This document shows positions 12,071-24,668 of a DNA stretch of 64,000 nucleotides, one piece after another. The stretch's first letter is position 1, and every line of letters starts with the position of its first letter. Origin of the DNA: Inia geoffrensis (Eukaryota > Chordata > Mammalia > Artiodactyla > Iniidae). The DNA lies in contig CM070904.1 in assembly GCA_036417435.1 (NCBI GenBank), positions 58,742,408 through 58,806,407 on the forward strand. The letters are read 5' to 3'. The notes beneath the pieces are model-generated. The model was not told the origin of the DNA and searched no databases. It was given only the letters and a program-made list of their open reading frames with translations. The position numbers and the translations under genes are program-made.

Positions 12071-13019
12071 ATTCCAATTTCCTGTCCGATGATCTCTTCT
12101 AGGCATAGAACAGGGAATAGAACTGAGATGTCTTGATATTTTACAGGAATTTCATATATTCCCCCTGTTTTCTATTTTTGCAGGGGCTCACTTCCCGTTC
12201 TCTTTTGCCTTAGTGTGGGTTCCCTATAGTTTAATTCTCCTGGATAATGAATCTCTGGTTCTTGCCAAATATAGAAAGAGATCCATCCATAAACTGGGAA
12301 CCTGCCTTGGAGGGTGATAGCTCCCTAGATGGGGTGGTCATGTGTGTGGGTAGCTGTGTCACTGGGTAGTGTGGCATGAAGATATGAGAGGCTAATGGCT
12401 GTTCTTTCCATTTTCAATTCCAGCCACTACTCCCACCTTTTTAGGTATCTGGTGTATTCCTAAGCCTTCTCAGGAGTCATCCATCTGCTTTCCTTCTTTC
12501 AAATTTGTTGACCTCCTTTTTTTCACTCATTTCTTCTCACATTATTTTCCCTCCTGTGAGTTTTTACCTTTTTTATTCCTTTATTTTAGTGAGATGTTTT
12601 GGAAGGATCAGAGATAAACAAATATAATCATTAACCAGAAGTTGTTTATCATTTTTAAACAAGTGATAAAACTGGAGAACAACAGGTATTATTTTAGGTT
12701 GTCGCTAAACACGGAGAGAGGTTCATTATAAATTGAGAGGTACAGATTTGCAAATAAACATTCATGTTCAGGTAATTGGAAAAGAGAAAGAAAAAAGAGG
12801 AAAGAACAGATTAGGGAAGCACTGAAGATTAAGATTGTTCCAAGTCTGCAGAACTGATCTGATGTCACATTTTCAATGGGATTAATGAAAGAAGGCCACA
12901 CTATGTAAGAAAAACTATGCAAGTTCTTTCATATCACTACTTCTGCATTTCTGAAATCTTAATTTTGAATCATCTCTGAGTTCTCCAGATTATAACTGCA
13001 TGGTACCTTATTTTCTGAG
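12071..13019. other. no gene seen
   Basis: Mixed sequence after the LTR. No gene recognised; the 77-codon minus frame at 12689-12922 has no recognised product. Confidence 0.45.
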
Positions 13020-13230
13020 ACAATGCATACCTAAGAATTTCTTCCTTGTTCCCTGATGCCTGAAAGACAGCTTGTCCAGGTGTAAATATTTTAGTTATAT
13101 TTTTCTTTAAATCTCTTCAGATGTTTCTCCATTGTCTTGGGAAGGTGTTATTGTACAGGTGTGAAGATGGCTTTTTGTTCCTTTCTATACAGCCTGCCTA
13201 GGTGCTTCTGAGACTCTTTTTTTTTTAGTT
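13020..13230 (-). repeat. old LINE-like fragment
   Basis: Same kind of antisense pattern as the 10.6-11.3 kb fragment (TTTCTCCATTGTCTTGGG). Weak. Confidence 0.35.
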
Positions 13231-13863
13231 ATTAAAATCATAAATTTAGACAATTTTGGGTTATATGCTATTGATAGTCTAAAAGTAATAAACAGTGAAA
13301 GTTACTTTAACATACATATGACACATTTCTGAGATTAGGGTAAAATATGTAACAATGTTGTAATCACGGATTCCTTGAATCAAATACAGATGGTCCTGCT
13401 TAATGATCTGTCCTAATTAAAAGCTGTCTTAATTTTTAAATCAGCCTTTCCATGGATTCACAAGTGGGATTATAAATTAAAGGCAAGTAAAAAGCTGAAT
13501 CACTTAATTATCTGGAAATTTCTTACTTTAAAATCTCTGTAAATCTATATAACTACTTTAACCCTCCTTATTTCAGAATGTCAAAGCCACAAAGGCTAGT
13601 GTTTACCCTTTCTGTAGGAGCTGACATTTATGTGAAGCTTTAGCTTTTATTACAGAGTGCTTGTTGTTACAGTCTGACTTGGTCATTTTATAGGCAAAAA
13701 AAAACTACTTCAGCTGATTTAATTGTCATTTCAATTTTTCACTTTTTTTTTTTTGCACTTTGGAGACATTCTCTATTCAAATTACAAGTGCTGTTTTGTT
13801 TCTTTCTAACCCTGTTGTCTCAGAGTGTCAATTTCATGGGCTATACAGTCCTTAAAGATAGGG

Positions 13864-14424
13864 TCAGGTCTCATCCATTTCTATATTTGCAGGGCCAAGC
13901 CCAACAATTAGTTTGAAAGATGCAGAGTGCGGGTGAGGTGTAAGTTGTGCATTTATACTAGAGCGTATATTTAAGCCAGGAGTCACAATGGCCTTTCTCC
14001 TACCACTGCATAGTCCTCTGGGCCTCCCAGAACAGATAGTCCGCCCTCTGGCTTTAGTTGTAAACCTATCTGGAGGCATGGATTGTAGCTGAACATACAT
14101 AGGATGTTTGCCTTTGGGAGGTCCATGGCCCATGCCACCCATGGAACTGCCAACAGCATATCTGATGACATCCTGAGAGGTTGAGTGGAGGGTTAGGATA
14201 CCTGTTGTAAAGCTGTAGTACAGTTGAGCGAACAGCCTGATATAATGCAAGTGTTGAAGGAGATGAGAAGGAAATGAAAGCCCTGAAACCTGCTCAGGAA
14301 GGTGAAGTTTACCTAGATGGCAGGGCTGGAGAATGACAGAAGAGCGCAAATGAAAAATGGCTGAATTCCTGGGCATAGAACATATGGAATTTGAATTCAT
14401 ATATCCCAAATGAGTCTCCATCAT
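13864..14424 (-). other. open frame of 186 codons, not recognised
   Basis: The longest minus-strand frame outside simple repeats and CpG islands. It starts MMETHLGYMNSN and ends in NIEMDET. No domain, signal peptide or membrane segment is recognised; it has a Gly/Pro-rich patch (GGMGHGPPKGKHP) in its middle. No promoter, splice site pair or poly-A signal supports a gene. The DNA has the look of a decayed repeat, perhaps an LTR, that I cannot name. I think it is a chance frame. Confidence 0.25.
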
Positions 14425-16885
14425 TATTTAGGCACCTAATTCTTAAGAACATCACTATTCTCTTCATATTCACAGGCATATATACCTGTATAGTAAACTG
14501 TACTATATTTTATTCCCATTGAGGAGTTAAATCTATTTAATCTCCATTCTCCAATGGAGAATTCTTAAATCATGGTCTCTGACTATTCCTTTAATGAACA
14601 AGTGAAGTCTTGTGAATAGCTTGAGTATTTCAACAAGGGTCAAGTAAGCTTATAAGCAGAAACTTCTATGTAACAGCTGGATCATTGCCTTTATCTAAGA
14701 ATTGATCTTCCTAAATTACACTCTAAATATTTGTTTCAGCTTCTAGCCTTGCCACAAGTCTATGGGAGATCTGGTTAGTGTTTATGAATGACCTTCCTAA
14801 TGGATGGGAGAAAGCAACCCTCCTGCCCTCTCTGCCCTGCAGACTTCTCCAGTCTTTTCTGGTGCCTTTGTTACAGAAGAATTCCAAGATCATGATGGCT
14901 CTGATTCGTCAAAATCATTTGGAAAAGGTTTCATTCAGATCCCAACCCTCTCATGAAATGGATATCAAACTGGAATATGATCACAATAACAGCCATAGAG
15001 GAGTCCTTAAATACCTCTTCCCAAAGGATTATTTCTTTATGATGCAAGTTGAAATCCAAGGAAATAATTAATATTCCTCAAGGCAATAAATAAATAAAAC
15101 AATAAAGTAAAAATTCAAAGCCATAAGTAAAAAGTAAGGAACTTCTCTCAAATTCCTCCCAGAATTTTCCTGTTTAGGTATCCCAGGGATCTCGTGTGTA
15201 TAGCCTCCAAACGCTATGGTTCCTGATGGTTCCTGTGTGCCTGGTAACTAATCTATGAATTTTATTCTGTTTAATTCAGTTATGTAGAAATATCTAACAT
15301 TTATTACTCCTATGTGGCAGGTCCAGTTCTAAGTGCTTTGCATATATTTACTACTCAATCTCCACTTAGCTTTTGTTATTCCTGTTTAGAAACTGAGGCA
15401 CAGGAAGGATAGCAATTGTTTCAAGGTTGTTCATGTAGGAAGTAAGAGAACTAAGATTCAATCCCAGGCAATCTGGTTCCAGCATCAAAGTGCTTAATCA
15501 CACACAATAATGCCTCTCTAAAATTCTTACTTTGTTATACATAATTATCAAATCCTATGATTTTACATAGCTTTCTGAGTGAAAAGAGGAAGCAAAGGAG
15601 AGCTGCTCAAAAATGTTAGAAGCAAATGTTATCCTGCTGTGTTCATTTTTTAAAAATCTTTCACTGACCTCATGAGTACAAAGAAATGTGTCCCCATCCA
15701 GATAAAACACCAAAGTGGTGTTCCAGAAATGGATTTGAACTCCAAATCTTTGATGATCATAGATAAGAGACTTGGGAGAACCTAATTTAAACAAATTGAT
15801 TTGAGCTAAAGACAAAGCTCAAATTAATGGTACAACCTAGAAATGCTCGCTGAAAGGCTAAATCTTTGGATTTTTATACTATTTGGAAGAGGAGTGGTTC
15901 TGTTAATAGGACAGACTTTGTGCAACATATGTTAAGAAAAAATTTGGAAGCACTGAAAAAATACAAGCTGGAAGCTGAATCTTGTAAAAAAAAAAAAAAA
16001 GGGAAAAAATCCTTAAAATATTTTGGAGCTTTTAGGAGAAAGTCAATATTAAAATTAGCATGAATATAGAGAAAGGGCTTTATGAGTCGAGTGTCTGTTG
16101 TTTTTCTAAATGTCAGCATGGAAACCCAAACAGACAGAGGTGAGTTAGGTCCCTGGAAAGACTGACTGGGAAAACTGAGTGTTAAGTTTGTGACGTGGTT
16201 GATGGCAACCAAAAATTGTCAAGTGCATGATGACAAAGTATTTCCTGGAACTAGGGGCTGCTTCAAGACGTATAAACAAGGGTAATGTGGGGACCCATGC
16301 TTTAAACTAAGATGGGTCATTGCCACACATCACCAGCTGTTCCCAGAGAGGGAACAATGTTTCCTGAGAGGTCTCTGGAATTCAGAAACCATTAGCATAG
16401 TTTGAGCTGAACTTTATACTGAATTGACAGTCTTTGCATACAGCAGAGGAAAACACCCAATTTTAAAACATAACTTCCACTCTTTCATTTTAATGTCGTA
16501 ATCTTGAAAACAGAACACTTGGCTACTAACTGAGACTAGGGCTTACTTCATTACAGCTCTTAGAGTTTACCCTGAAAATCACATTTCATTGAGTTCTTAA
16601 CTTTAATTCAAGAAAACTTCCTCTAGAGGTATGACTACCTACTCCAAGGAAGCAGGAAAGTGTATTTGAATTCGAAGGTACCGTTGGACCCTTAGTTTTC
16701 TCATCTATGAAAAGGAAGGTTTGGTCTAAACCCTCTATAAGAGTTTGTGGGGATTTGTTGGTGTTGTTTTTAAGCCTCGTGATCAAATTCAGATGTTGCT
16801 GATATGACCTTCCTAGAGTGACTATCAGTTCTAACAGAAGAGAAGAGAGGCCCAGGGGTGTGTGTGTATATGTATGAGACATACC
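14425..16885. other. no gene seen apart from listed MIR
   Basis: Unique-looking sequence. The A15 run near 15987 creates a lysine-rich chance frame. No gene recognised. Confidence 0.45.
15285..15500 (-). repeat. MIR SINE
   Basis: Antisense MIR: CATTTATTACTCCTATGTGG, GAAACTGAGGCACAGGAAG, TTCAATCCCAGGCAATCTGG. Confidence 0.8.
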
Positions 16886-17047
16886 CACACATACATACGT
16901 ATGTATACGTGTGTATACGTATACATATACGCGTGTATACGTATACATGTGTATACGTATACATGTATACATATACGTGTGTATACGTATACATGTATAC
17001 ATATACATATGTATACATATACATGTATATGTGTGTATGTATATATA
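16886..17047. repeat. 162-bp alternating purine/pyrimidine tract
   Basis: Every step alternates purine and pyrimidine without one exception across 162 bp, mixing TA, CA/TG and nine CG steps. Units such as GTATACGTATAC are palindromic and recur. Frames on both strands here are repeat artefacts. Confidence 0.97.
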
Positions 17048-17788
17048 ATACTCAGAAGTGAATATGATGCTCAAGAAATTTACCACACTGAAAACTAAAT
17101 AAGAAGCCCTCTCTGCAAAAACCAGAAAAGAAACTTACCTAGCTTTCCCAGTATGTTTCTCCAGAACATTTTTCTCCCCATAGAGTAAGAAAAGTACTTT
17201 ACAAAATTCTTAAAACATCAGCCTAAATAGAGTTGTGACTCCTTCTAAAGTCATGGGTGTTTCTGGTGCACACTTTACCATTTAGGTTACCGTTTACCGG
17301 AACAATGAAGTGTTTTTGTTTAAAAGTCTGTCCCCTCTAATTAAACAGAAATGGAACTGAGTCAACAATGGAGTTCTAGAAGCTGACAAACTGAAAATGT
17401 CAATAAGCTATTAAAGACATGCCCTGTCAAAAGATACTAGGAAGTTGCATTGATCCTGAATCCTTAAGAGAAAAAGACCTTTAGATCAGAAAGCTCTCCT
17501 TAAAAGGAGCTGAGGAACCTTAGCCTAATCGTGATTCTTTCCCCTTGTGAACGCTTTCTGATCCACAGGCTCAGCACCTTGGCCATGCAGCAATGGCATT
17601 CTCTCTGTACTGTCTCCTAACCCTTTTGTAAAATGCAGAACATTTGTTTAGCAGAGGGCACCAGTGCTCAGAAAGCATACCGGTCTGATGATGTGTGATG
17701 ATTCTGTCTTTTATCTGTCTTTATCCTTGGGGGTGGGGGAGGGTTCTTTATACCTGGACCACAGAGCAGCCAGCTCCATTAAACTTTT

Positions 17789-18087
17789 TTTTTTTTTTTT
17801 TAATGGAAGCTTATTTATTTATTTATGGCTGTGTTGGGTCTTCGTTTCTGTGTGAGGGCTTTCTCTAGTTGTGGCAAGCAGGGGCCACTCTTAATCGCGG
17901 TGCGCGGGCCTCTCACTGTCGCGGCCTCTCGTGTTTCAGAGCACAAGCTCCAGACACGCAGGCTCAGTAGTTGTGGCTTACGGGCCTAGTTGCTCCGTGG
18001 CATTTGGGATCTTCCCAGACCAGGACTCAAACCCGTGTCCCCTGCATTGGCAGGCAGATTCTCAACCACTGTGCCACCAGGGAAGCC
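17789..18087 (-). repeat. CHR SINE, long (CHR-1-like) form
   Basis: A roughly 300-bp antisense member of the CHR family with the longer tail region (TTATTTAT-rich, then GGCTGTGTTGGGTCTTCG). Flanking duplication CTCCAT(T/G)AAACTTTT at 17774-17788 and 18088-18102 has one mismatch, consistent with an older insertion than the short copies. Confidence 0.93.
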
Positions 18088-18111
18088 CTCCATGAAACTT
18101 TTAACTAACCC

Positions 18112-18232
18112 AGTAGGCTTCGAATTTTATGGTGATGGTTGCACAACTTTGTGAATATACCAAAAACCAGTGAATTGTATGCCATAAATGGGAGAATTAT
18201 ATCTCAACAAAGTTATAAAATTTTTATAGTGT
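18112..18232 (+). repeat. old L1 3' end fragment
   Basis: Contains GGTGATGGTTGCACAACTTT and the following L1M-type 3' end pattern. The CHR SINE at 17.8-18.1 kb lies immediately to its left. Confidence 0.65.
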
Positions 18233-18234
18233 GT

Positions 18235-18370
18235 AGTGTCACACCTGGATACAATTCTTGAGTCTTAGCCCAAAGGGCTGAATCTCTAGATGCTAAGTCC
18301 AGGCAACCGTGTTTTAAACAAACATTTCAGGTGACTCCAATGAGATGACCCAAGGTCCACACTTACAGGG
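18235..18370. repeat. MER5A-like fragment
   Basis: Pattern GAATCTCTAGATG, GTGTTTTAAACAAAC, AGGTGACTCCAATG matches the second half of MER5A. Confidence 0.5.
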
Positions 18371-18599
18371 AAATCTAAAAGAGGTGCTACATTTTGGTAC
18401 TTCCTCTAAACAAGGAAAGAAATCCCACAAAAGTTCAGAATAATCAATAATCAGTAAACAAGTAGTATAACCATCCTTCAGCAATCATGAATTTGATTCA
18501 ATTCATAGTTCCCCATTATGAATGTGAATATTATCAGTACTGTAGGAACTGTGATAAATTTTTACTGGAACTAGGTCAGGAGTCCTCTCAGATAACTTA

Positions 18600-18835
18600 T
18601 ATGAGTATTTATCAGGCCACAAAGGAATTTTCAGTACATTTTCTTACTGAATCCTCACAAAAACCCTATTGAGTTGCAGGAGCTGTAAAAGCCACCTGTC
18701 TTCTACAGATGAGAAGGTGGAGAGTCAGCAAGGGTAAATGTTTTGCCCCAAACACCTAACTGATAACTGACAATCCGCTTGGATACCAGGTCTTCTGACT
18801 CCTAATTCAGCATTCTTTTCACTATAAAAATCTGT
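18600..18835 (-). repeat. MIR SINE
   Basis: Antisense MIR pattern around ATCCTCACAAAAACCCTATT and the following region to CATTCTTTTCACTATA. Confidence 0.65.
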
Positions 18836-19074
18836 CTAAAGATTCCTCAGCATATGCCAGCATGGCCTGCCTCTAACCTTTAGAAGCTATTGTTTGAGCA
18901 CATTTATGAAGTTTCTATTATTAATGATGCTAAGAAACTGTACATCTTTTTTTTCTATCTGTATCACAAAAAGAAAATGCACAACTTAACACATTTACCC
19001 CCAATTTCTGTAACAGTTTTGTCTAAAAAACTGGATTAATGTACATCAGCAGTGGGGAGCATCTGTGAATGTGT

Positions 19075-19113
19075 GTGAATGTGTGTGTATGTTGAGAGAG
19101 AGAGAGAGAGAGA
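19075..19113. repeat. (TG)n / (GA)n simple repeat
   Basis: Short TG run followed by GA repeat. Confidence 0.9.
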
Positions 19114-19239
19114 AAGTAGATATATGGTGTTTCCATATGTTTGTGGAAAGAATGGAATATTATTCTAATGTGAAATTACAAAATAGAATTATCAATTTGT
19201 AGGTGAACTGTTAAAGAAACGAACATGTATTGGATAATT

Positions 19240-20330
19240 ACTATAAATCTACTTCCCTCCTCTCACCAATCCCCACCCCTCCCTGTCTCCATTCCTTAAA
19301 GACATGCATTGGGCTCATGGCCTGCTCCACCCAGACCCCACCAGCTTCCTGAGGTGAATTAATGTCCCTGTGAATACCTCAAGCCTTTCAATTCCTTGAT
19401 CATCTCATCTTTATTAACCACCTCCACTCTACCTTAGATACCCATTCCCATGGCGCTGTCATCACCCTGAACTTCCCCATCTTTGAAATATTTGTTCCAA
19501 AGATCCCACTGACCATAGCTCTCTCATTTGACCTCAAGGAATTCTTCAAGCATCTGGTCGACCCATTCCTCTCTTTATTACTGTTTAGGAAAATCTTAGA
19601 TTGTATGTTCATCTCTTCAGTTGTACTCTTGTCGATTCCCAAATTCCTGGCCCCATTGTCCTTTCACCATGGGCACCTTCAGAATCTCTACCCAGGCAAT
19701 CTGGCATTCCCCTTTCTCTGTGCCTGCTGCTGACCACTGGCTCTCCACACTTCTCTCTTTAACCTCATCTGGGTTTCAGTGCTGCCTGGAAATCCTACCA
19801 GCTCCTTTAGACTTTTTCCATTTCATCAACCCTTTAAACACAATAACTTGTCTAATAAGGCCATGTGGATGGACTCTCTTCTTTGCAAAGGAAATAGAAG
19901 CTTTTTTCATGGAAATGTCTTAAATTTACTACCTCCAAGTCTATACAATTGACTGTATGCCAGAACCCATCTGTTCACACTTTTCTCTTGCTTCAAGAAG
20001 GTAGACGTGTCTTCTTTAAGGGAGACGTTTAAGATATTCTTCACATATCTTTGTTGTCTCTCTCTCTTCTGACGCCATATTTTTATTCAAACATATTGAA
20101 TCTTCTTCTACCTTAAATTAAAAACAAAACAAAAAACGTTTCTTATCCCTAGACCCTCTCCAATCTACCATTCTTTCCTTTAGTTGCTCAAGTCAAAAGC
20201 TTTGGAATCATTTATTCCTTTCTTTTCCTTATCCCCCATATCCAATTGATATAAAAGCCCTGCCAAACCCATTTCCTCAACATCTCTTTACTCATTCAAT
20301 TTTCTCCTCCTCCATTTCCCATGCAAAGTC
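19240..20330 (+). repeat. pyrimidine-rich sequence, possibly LINE body
   Basis: C/T-rich on the + strand, like the LINE remnant at 2.4-3.2 kb, and leading into L2 3' sequence. No motif is clear enough to name it. Frames of 80-100 codons over it are not recognised. Confidence 0.3.
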
Positions 20331-20334
20331 TCTG

Positions 20335-20590
20335 AATCAGTGCGGTCCAATAGAACTATAACGTGAGCCACATGTGTAAAATTAAAAATTTTCTATTAGC
20401 GGTAAGTAAAAAGAAAGAGAAATTAATTTTAACGATATAATTTATTTAATCCAATATATTAAAATATTATCATTTCAACATGTAGTCATCATGAAAAAAG
20501 CTACTAATGAGATATTTTACCTTCTCGATTTGGATTAGCCATATTTCAATAGACATACGTTGCTGGTGGCTACCATATTTGATAGTGCAC
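20335..20590. repeat. hAT-type nonautonomous element inside LINE sequence
   Basis: Ends read AATCAGTGCGGTCCAATAGA and TGGTGGCTACCATATTTGAT, with an AT-rich middle. This is a common MER-type hAT pattern; it interrupts L2-like sequence. Confidence 0.65.
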
Positions 20591-20599
20591 CTCTAAATC

Positions 20600-21295
20600 A
20601 CCATCTCTTGCCTGAGCCCATCATTTCTTTGCTTGATGCCGGAAGGAAGCTTCCAGTGGTCTCCTTGCTTCCTGTTGGGACCCACTTCCATATGTTCTAT
20701 AAATTTCAGCCAGAATGTTTTTTCTAAAAATAAAATCTCACGTTCTTTTCCTCTGTAGAACTCTGCATGGTTTCTCACAGCTCTATATGCTTTTACGATA
20801 TTTACAAGACCCTGCATAAACTGGACCTTGTCTACTTTCCAGCTTCCTCTCTCCCTTGTCATATTCCACAACACAGCACACACACCCCACTAAATATATT
20901 TTACTCCTGAGAGGTTTATGATCTTCTTGGCCTCGAGGTCATTGCATATTCTGTTCTTGCTGCGTAGTTTACTCTTCTTCACCCTTATCCCTATTCATCC
21001 TCAGTAGGCTAACTGCTACTCATACTCCACGTCTCCACAGAAACCTTCCCTGGTCCCCTAGTCTGGATTACGTGTTCCTCTTGGGTGCTCACATGGAATT
21101 CTTAGTTCCTTCTACCATAGCCTTTACTGTACTATCAATGCTTTCTTTATATTCAGTGCTTCCTCGCTTACCCCTAAGTACAGTCAGGCTGGGGGCAGGA
21201 CGAACTTTGTCACTTTTTTTATCCTCAGTTCCAAGCACAGTGCCTAGCATGTGGTAGGTGATCAACAGATCTTCAGTGAATAGATGAATGAGTAA
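20600..21295 (+). repeat. L2 LINE 3' end
   Basis: Sense L2 3' sequence: CTTCCAGTGGTCTCCTTGCT, CCTGCATAAACTGGACCTTG, then the end pattern CACAGTGCCTAGCATGTGGT and GATGAATGAG. Small frames here are not genes. Confidence 0.75.
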
Positions 21296-22589
21296 AATGA
21301 ATACATGTGACCTTTTTTAAGACAAGAAAATGAAAAAAGAAGAATCTTTCCAATTTGCAAATTCTCCTGTGATTAAAGGTGGTTGTGTCTCTTGTCCCTT
21401 CTGGATTCCTTGGATCTCACTAATTTCCAGATGAATTTGCTTCAAAAGAAATAGTTTCTTTAAGGTAGGTATGAAAAGGTAGAGAGCATGAAAGAGCTTC
21501 CACTAGAAGAAAGACAGAAAAACTTCCCAGAGAGAATAACTGAATTGCATGCCATATATTAGAAGAATTAACATTTGATTTTGTGGTGAAATAACCATTA
21601 TTAAAATTAAACAATGACTTCCATGTCACTAAATCCAAGGGACATTTTAAATCATCGAAATTTTACCTGATTTCTCAGGTGGCAGTGTTTTTAAACTTAT
21701 CTCCCTATTGAAACGTTCTTTTCCAGTTGGGATCCCTGAAACCTTACTCTAGTTTTCCTTCTGTCTCCCTGGCTGTTCCTTTTCATTCTCCTTTCTCAGT
21801 CTTTAAGTATTAGAGTTCCTCAATGCTAAACCCTCAGTCCCTTCTTGTCTCATTCCCTGTTCTTTCCCTAAATAGTCTCATCCAATCCGTGATTTTGTTT
21901 TCTCTATACCAGTGCTTCTCAAATATATATTTCAACACCAAACCTCTCTTCTTGTCTCCAAATTCATCATCTAAGTATCTACTTAAGATCTCCGTTTGGA
22001 GAGATGAATGCACCCTAAATTGAACAGAATAAAAATGGAATTAATAACCACCTATAAAGCTCCCTCTCCCTCCAGTGTTTTCTGTTTCATTGAATGACAC
22101 AACGGTGCACGTAATTGTTTAAGTCAGAATACTGGGAATCATCTTGGACACCTCCTTCTCCTGTGATCGCTATTTCCGTAAGTCAATCAATAGTTACTGA
22201 GTTAATATCAGAGATGTTTTACATTAACAAATATGTACAGAGCCCTTAACACATATATGTATTATATGTTATATATTATTATTGTATTTATGCAATATAT
22301 ACATCTATATTTGCAGAGCAATGGAATTTTTTCTGAAGTTCCACACATTTATCTAAATGCTCTTCATTCCCTATTCTTGTAACAGCTATTGGAAACAGTC
22401 GTTTCCCTATATATGTAACCACTGTTTGCTTCTTTCTACATTCACAGGAAATCATTCATTCTCCACTTTTCCTCTTTGGTGCGTCATTTTGTTTTCTTTT
22501 TCAGATCAGTTGTGCAATCTGTATGTGTAACTTCTCACTGTCACATTAATCCTATTCCATTGTTAACACATTCCATTCCCTTACATCCC
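21296..22589. other. no gene seen
   Basis: C/T-rich and AT-rich stretches with LINE-like composition, including an ATAT-rich patch at 22250-22310. No gene or named repeat. Confidence 0.4.
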
Positions 22590-22810
22590 CCTCTTTTGAA
22601 GCTTTATTGAAGGGTAATTTACACACCATAAATCTCACCCATTTTATCTATCAAATTAAGTAATTTTGGGTAATTTTACTGAGTTGTGCAACCATCACCA
22701 TAATCCAGTTTTAGAGTATCTTTTAGAATATCTTCATCACTGCAATAGAATTCTTTATGTCCATTTACCCTTAAACACCCTTTTAGCCAATTTCCCACTT
22801 GAAATTGTAA
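22590..22810 (-). repeat. old L1 fragment
   Basis: Antisense L1M pattern: GCTTTATTGAAGGGTAATTT, then GAGTTGTGCAACCATCACCA. The 60-codon frame over it is a shadow. Confidence 0.7.
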
Positions 22811-22844
22811 AGCCAGGATGTATTACATGCCTCAGTGGAACTCA

Positions 22845-22950
22845 GTGAGTGCTTGGTGCTATGGGGAATTCATATAGAATAAAATACAATACCTAATCTC
22901 AAGGGGGCTAGCTAGTTGGTAAAATAAGACCTCAGTCAGAGACCCATACA
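22845..22950 (-). repeat. L2-like fragment
   Basis: Antisense L2 3' pattern (GAGTGCTTGGTGCTATGGGG, CTAATCTCAAGGGGGCTAGC). Confidence 0.45.
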
Positions 22951-23914
22951 AGAGAAAATAGATCCTATTTCCCGCTTTTGTGAATGGGCCAGTATAAGAC
23001 TACAGAGACTCCTGTCATTGAGCAGATAATCTACATTTGGAAAAATCTTTCATACCCCATACAGATTTTTTGTTTTTCCTCCTTGCAGCCTTACAACACT
23101 CTTTCTTAAACTGACCATTGATAGTTTCCAGAAGTATGGGCTTTTTGTAACGCATTTTCTCTCTTCAACGTCACCTTAAATACGTACCTCCTTCTGTTTC
23201 CATCTATTTGTAACCAGAATGTAAATTATAGATTTTGCATCTTTCCAAGTAGAATCTAACACTGTTCAATAAATACGTCAAATTATGATCACTATAATTT
23301 TTCACTTTGGGGTACTAGTGAAAGGAGTAATGTTTATTAACTTTCTTTGAATTAAATGTAACCAGTAGTTTTTCTGGCCCTTGGGTTGTTATTAATAATT
23401 AACTGTGGTGATGAAGAATTACTAATAGTTATGACCCTGAGGAGCAAAATAATGTATTTCAAAGAGCTGCCTGTACCTTTAAGTGTTGAGTAAAGCAATT
23501 CAGTCCTTTTTCATCCAGGAAGTCACAAGCACAGGGCATTCCCAGGTGCCAAGTGCTGATTGCCCTGCTCCCATCCTTTCCTAGTCTCATTTTGAGCCCT
23601 TCTAACGGCCAGCAAATCAGCAGGGACAGCTCACTGGATGAACCCATTAATGTAATGTGGGGATGGGGTAGAGGAGACAGGATATGTGAAGCTAAGAAAT
23701 GTTTGTTTTCAGCACGTGAACACCTGCCTCCACCAGTTTTATTTTATTTGAAGGGAAATAGGGAGAAGTTGGAATGCGTTAGCTTCTTTCATCCTCTAAC
23801 AATGCTAATTTCCCAATGTGCAGGGCGCTGGGCAGTGAGTCCTCCACTGTCAGAATTTTGGTAGGCTTGGGTGCTCACATAACTAGGTGAAGAGCTTGAG
23901 AAAGTACCTACTGG
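22951..23914. other. no gene seen
   Basis: Unique-looking sequence; the 103-codon frame at 23553-23864 has no recognised product. Confidence 0.45.
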
Positions 23915-24095
23915 AACAATATGGTTCTCTACCTTGGCTGCATATTACAGTCACCTGGGAAGCCTTTTAAAACTCCTATGCTCAGACCACCCTCAGACCA
24001 ATTAAATAAGAATATTTAGGGATGGGATTCAAGCATCAGAATTTTTTTTAAAGCTGGCCGGGTGCTTCCAATGTGCAGCCACATTTGAGAACCAC
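23915..24095. repeat. MER5A-like hAT element
   Basis: GGTTCTCTACCTTGGCTGCAT at the left and ACATTTGAGAACCACTG at the right, with the usual internal order. Confidence 0.75.
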
Positions 24096-24120
24096 TGGAC
24101 TGGTGATAGACATCTCTTGG

Positions 24121-24255
24121 GGATTTTTTTCCTACAGTTTTATTGCAACATAATTAACATATTAGTTTAAGGTGCACAACATGATTTGATATATGTATAT
24201 TTTGTGAAATGACTAACACAATGAGGTTAGTTAACAACCATCACTAGACATCTGC
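24121..24255 (-). repeat. old L1 fragment
   Basis: Antisense L1 3' pattern: TTTTATTGCAACATAATTAA and GTTAGTTAACAACCATCACT. Confidence 0.7.
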
Positions 24256-24282
24256 TGTTGTCATGAAAATAGCCCTCAAGCA

Positions 24283-24668
24283 GTGGCTCTTGGGCTTAGC
24301 TGCACACTAGGGTAACCGGGGAGTTTAAAAAGATACTGATGCATGGGCTTCCGTGGTGGCGCAGTGGTTGAGAGTCCACTTGCCTGATGCAGGGGACATG
24401 GGTTCGTGCCCCAGTCCGGGAAGATCCCACATGCCGCGGAGCGGCTACCCTGAGCCATAGCTGCTGAGCCTGTGCTCCGCGACGGGAGAGGCCACAACAG
24501 TAAGAGGCCCGCGTACTGCAAAAAAAGAAAAAAAAAAAAAAATACTGATGCCTTGACCCACTCCTAGCGATTCTGACTTAATTGGCCTGGGAGGGGGCTC
24601 AGGCAAGTATCAGCATTTTTCAAAGGCCCTCTCAGTAATTCTAATGTGCAGACAGGAGTAAGAACTAC
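24283..24668. repeat. MER5A-like hAT element split by a SINE
   Basis: The halves 24283-24342 and 24552-24668 join across the CHR SINE: CAGTGGCTCTTGGGCTTAGC at the left and AGGAGTAAGAACTACTG at the right. Confidence 0.75.
24343..24541 (+). repeat. CHR SINE nested in a MER5A-like element
   Basis: The SINE is inserted into an older hAT-type repeat with duplication ATACTGATGC (24333-24342 and 24542-24551). It lacks about 15 bp between two GAGCCTG copies found in other members, a slippage-type deletion, plus a second short gap near 24450. Confidence 0.93.

Noticed and set aside
15866..16063. Lysine-rich 65-codon frame
   Set aside because: It depends on an A15 run and has no recognised product.
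16586..17098. Frames up to 166 codons with Tyr/Thr/His/Val-rich repeats
   Set aside because: They are translations of the alternating purine/pyrimidine tract.
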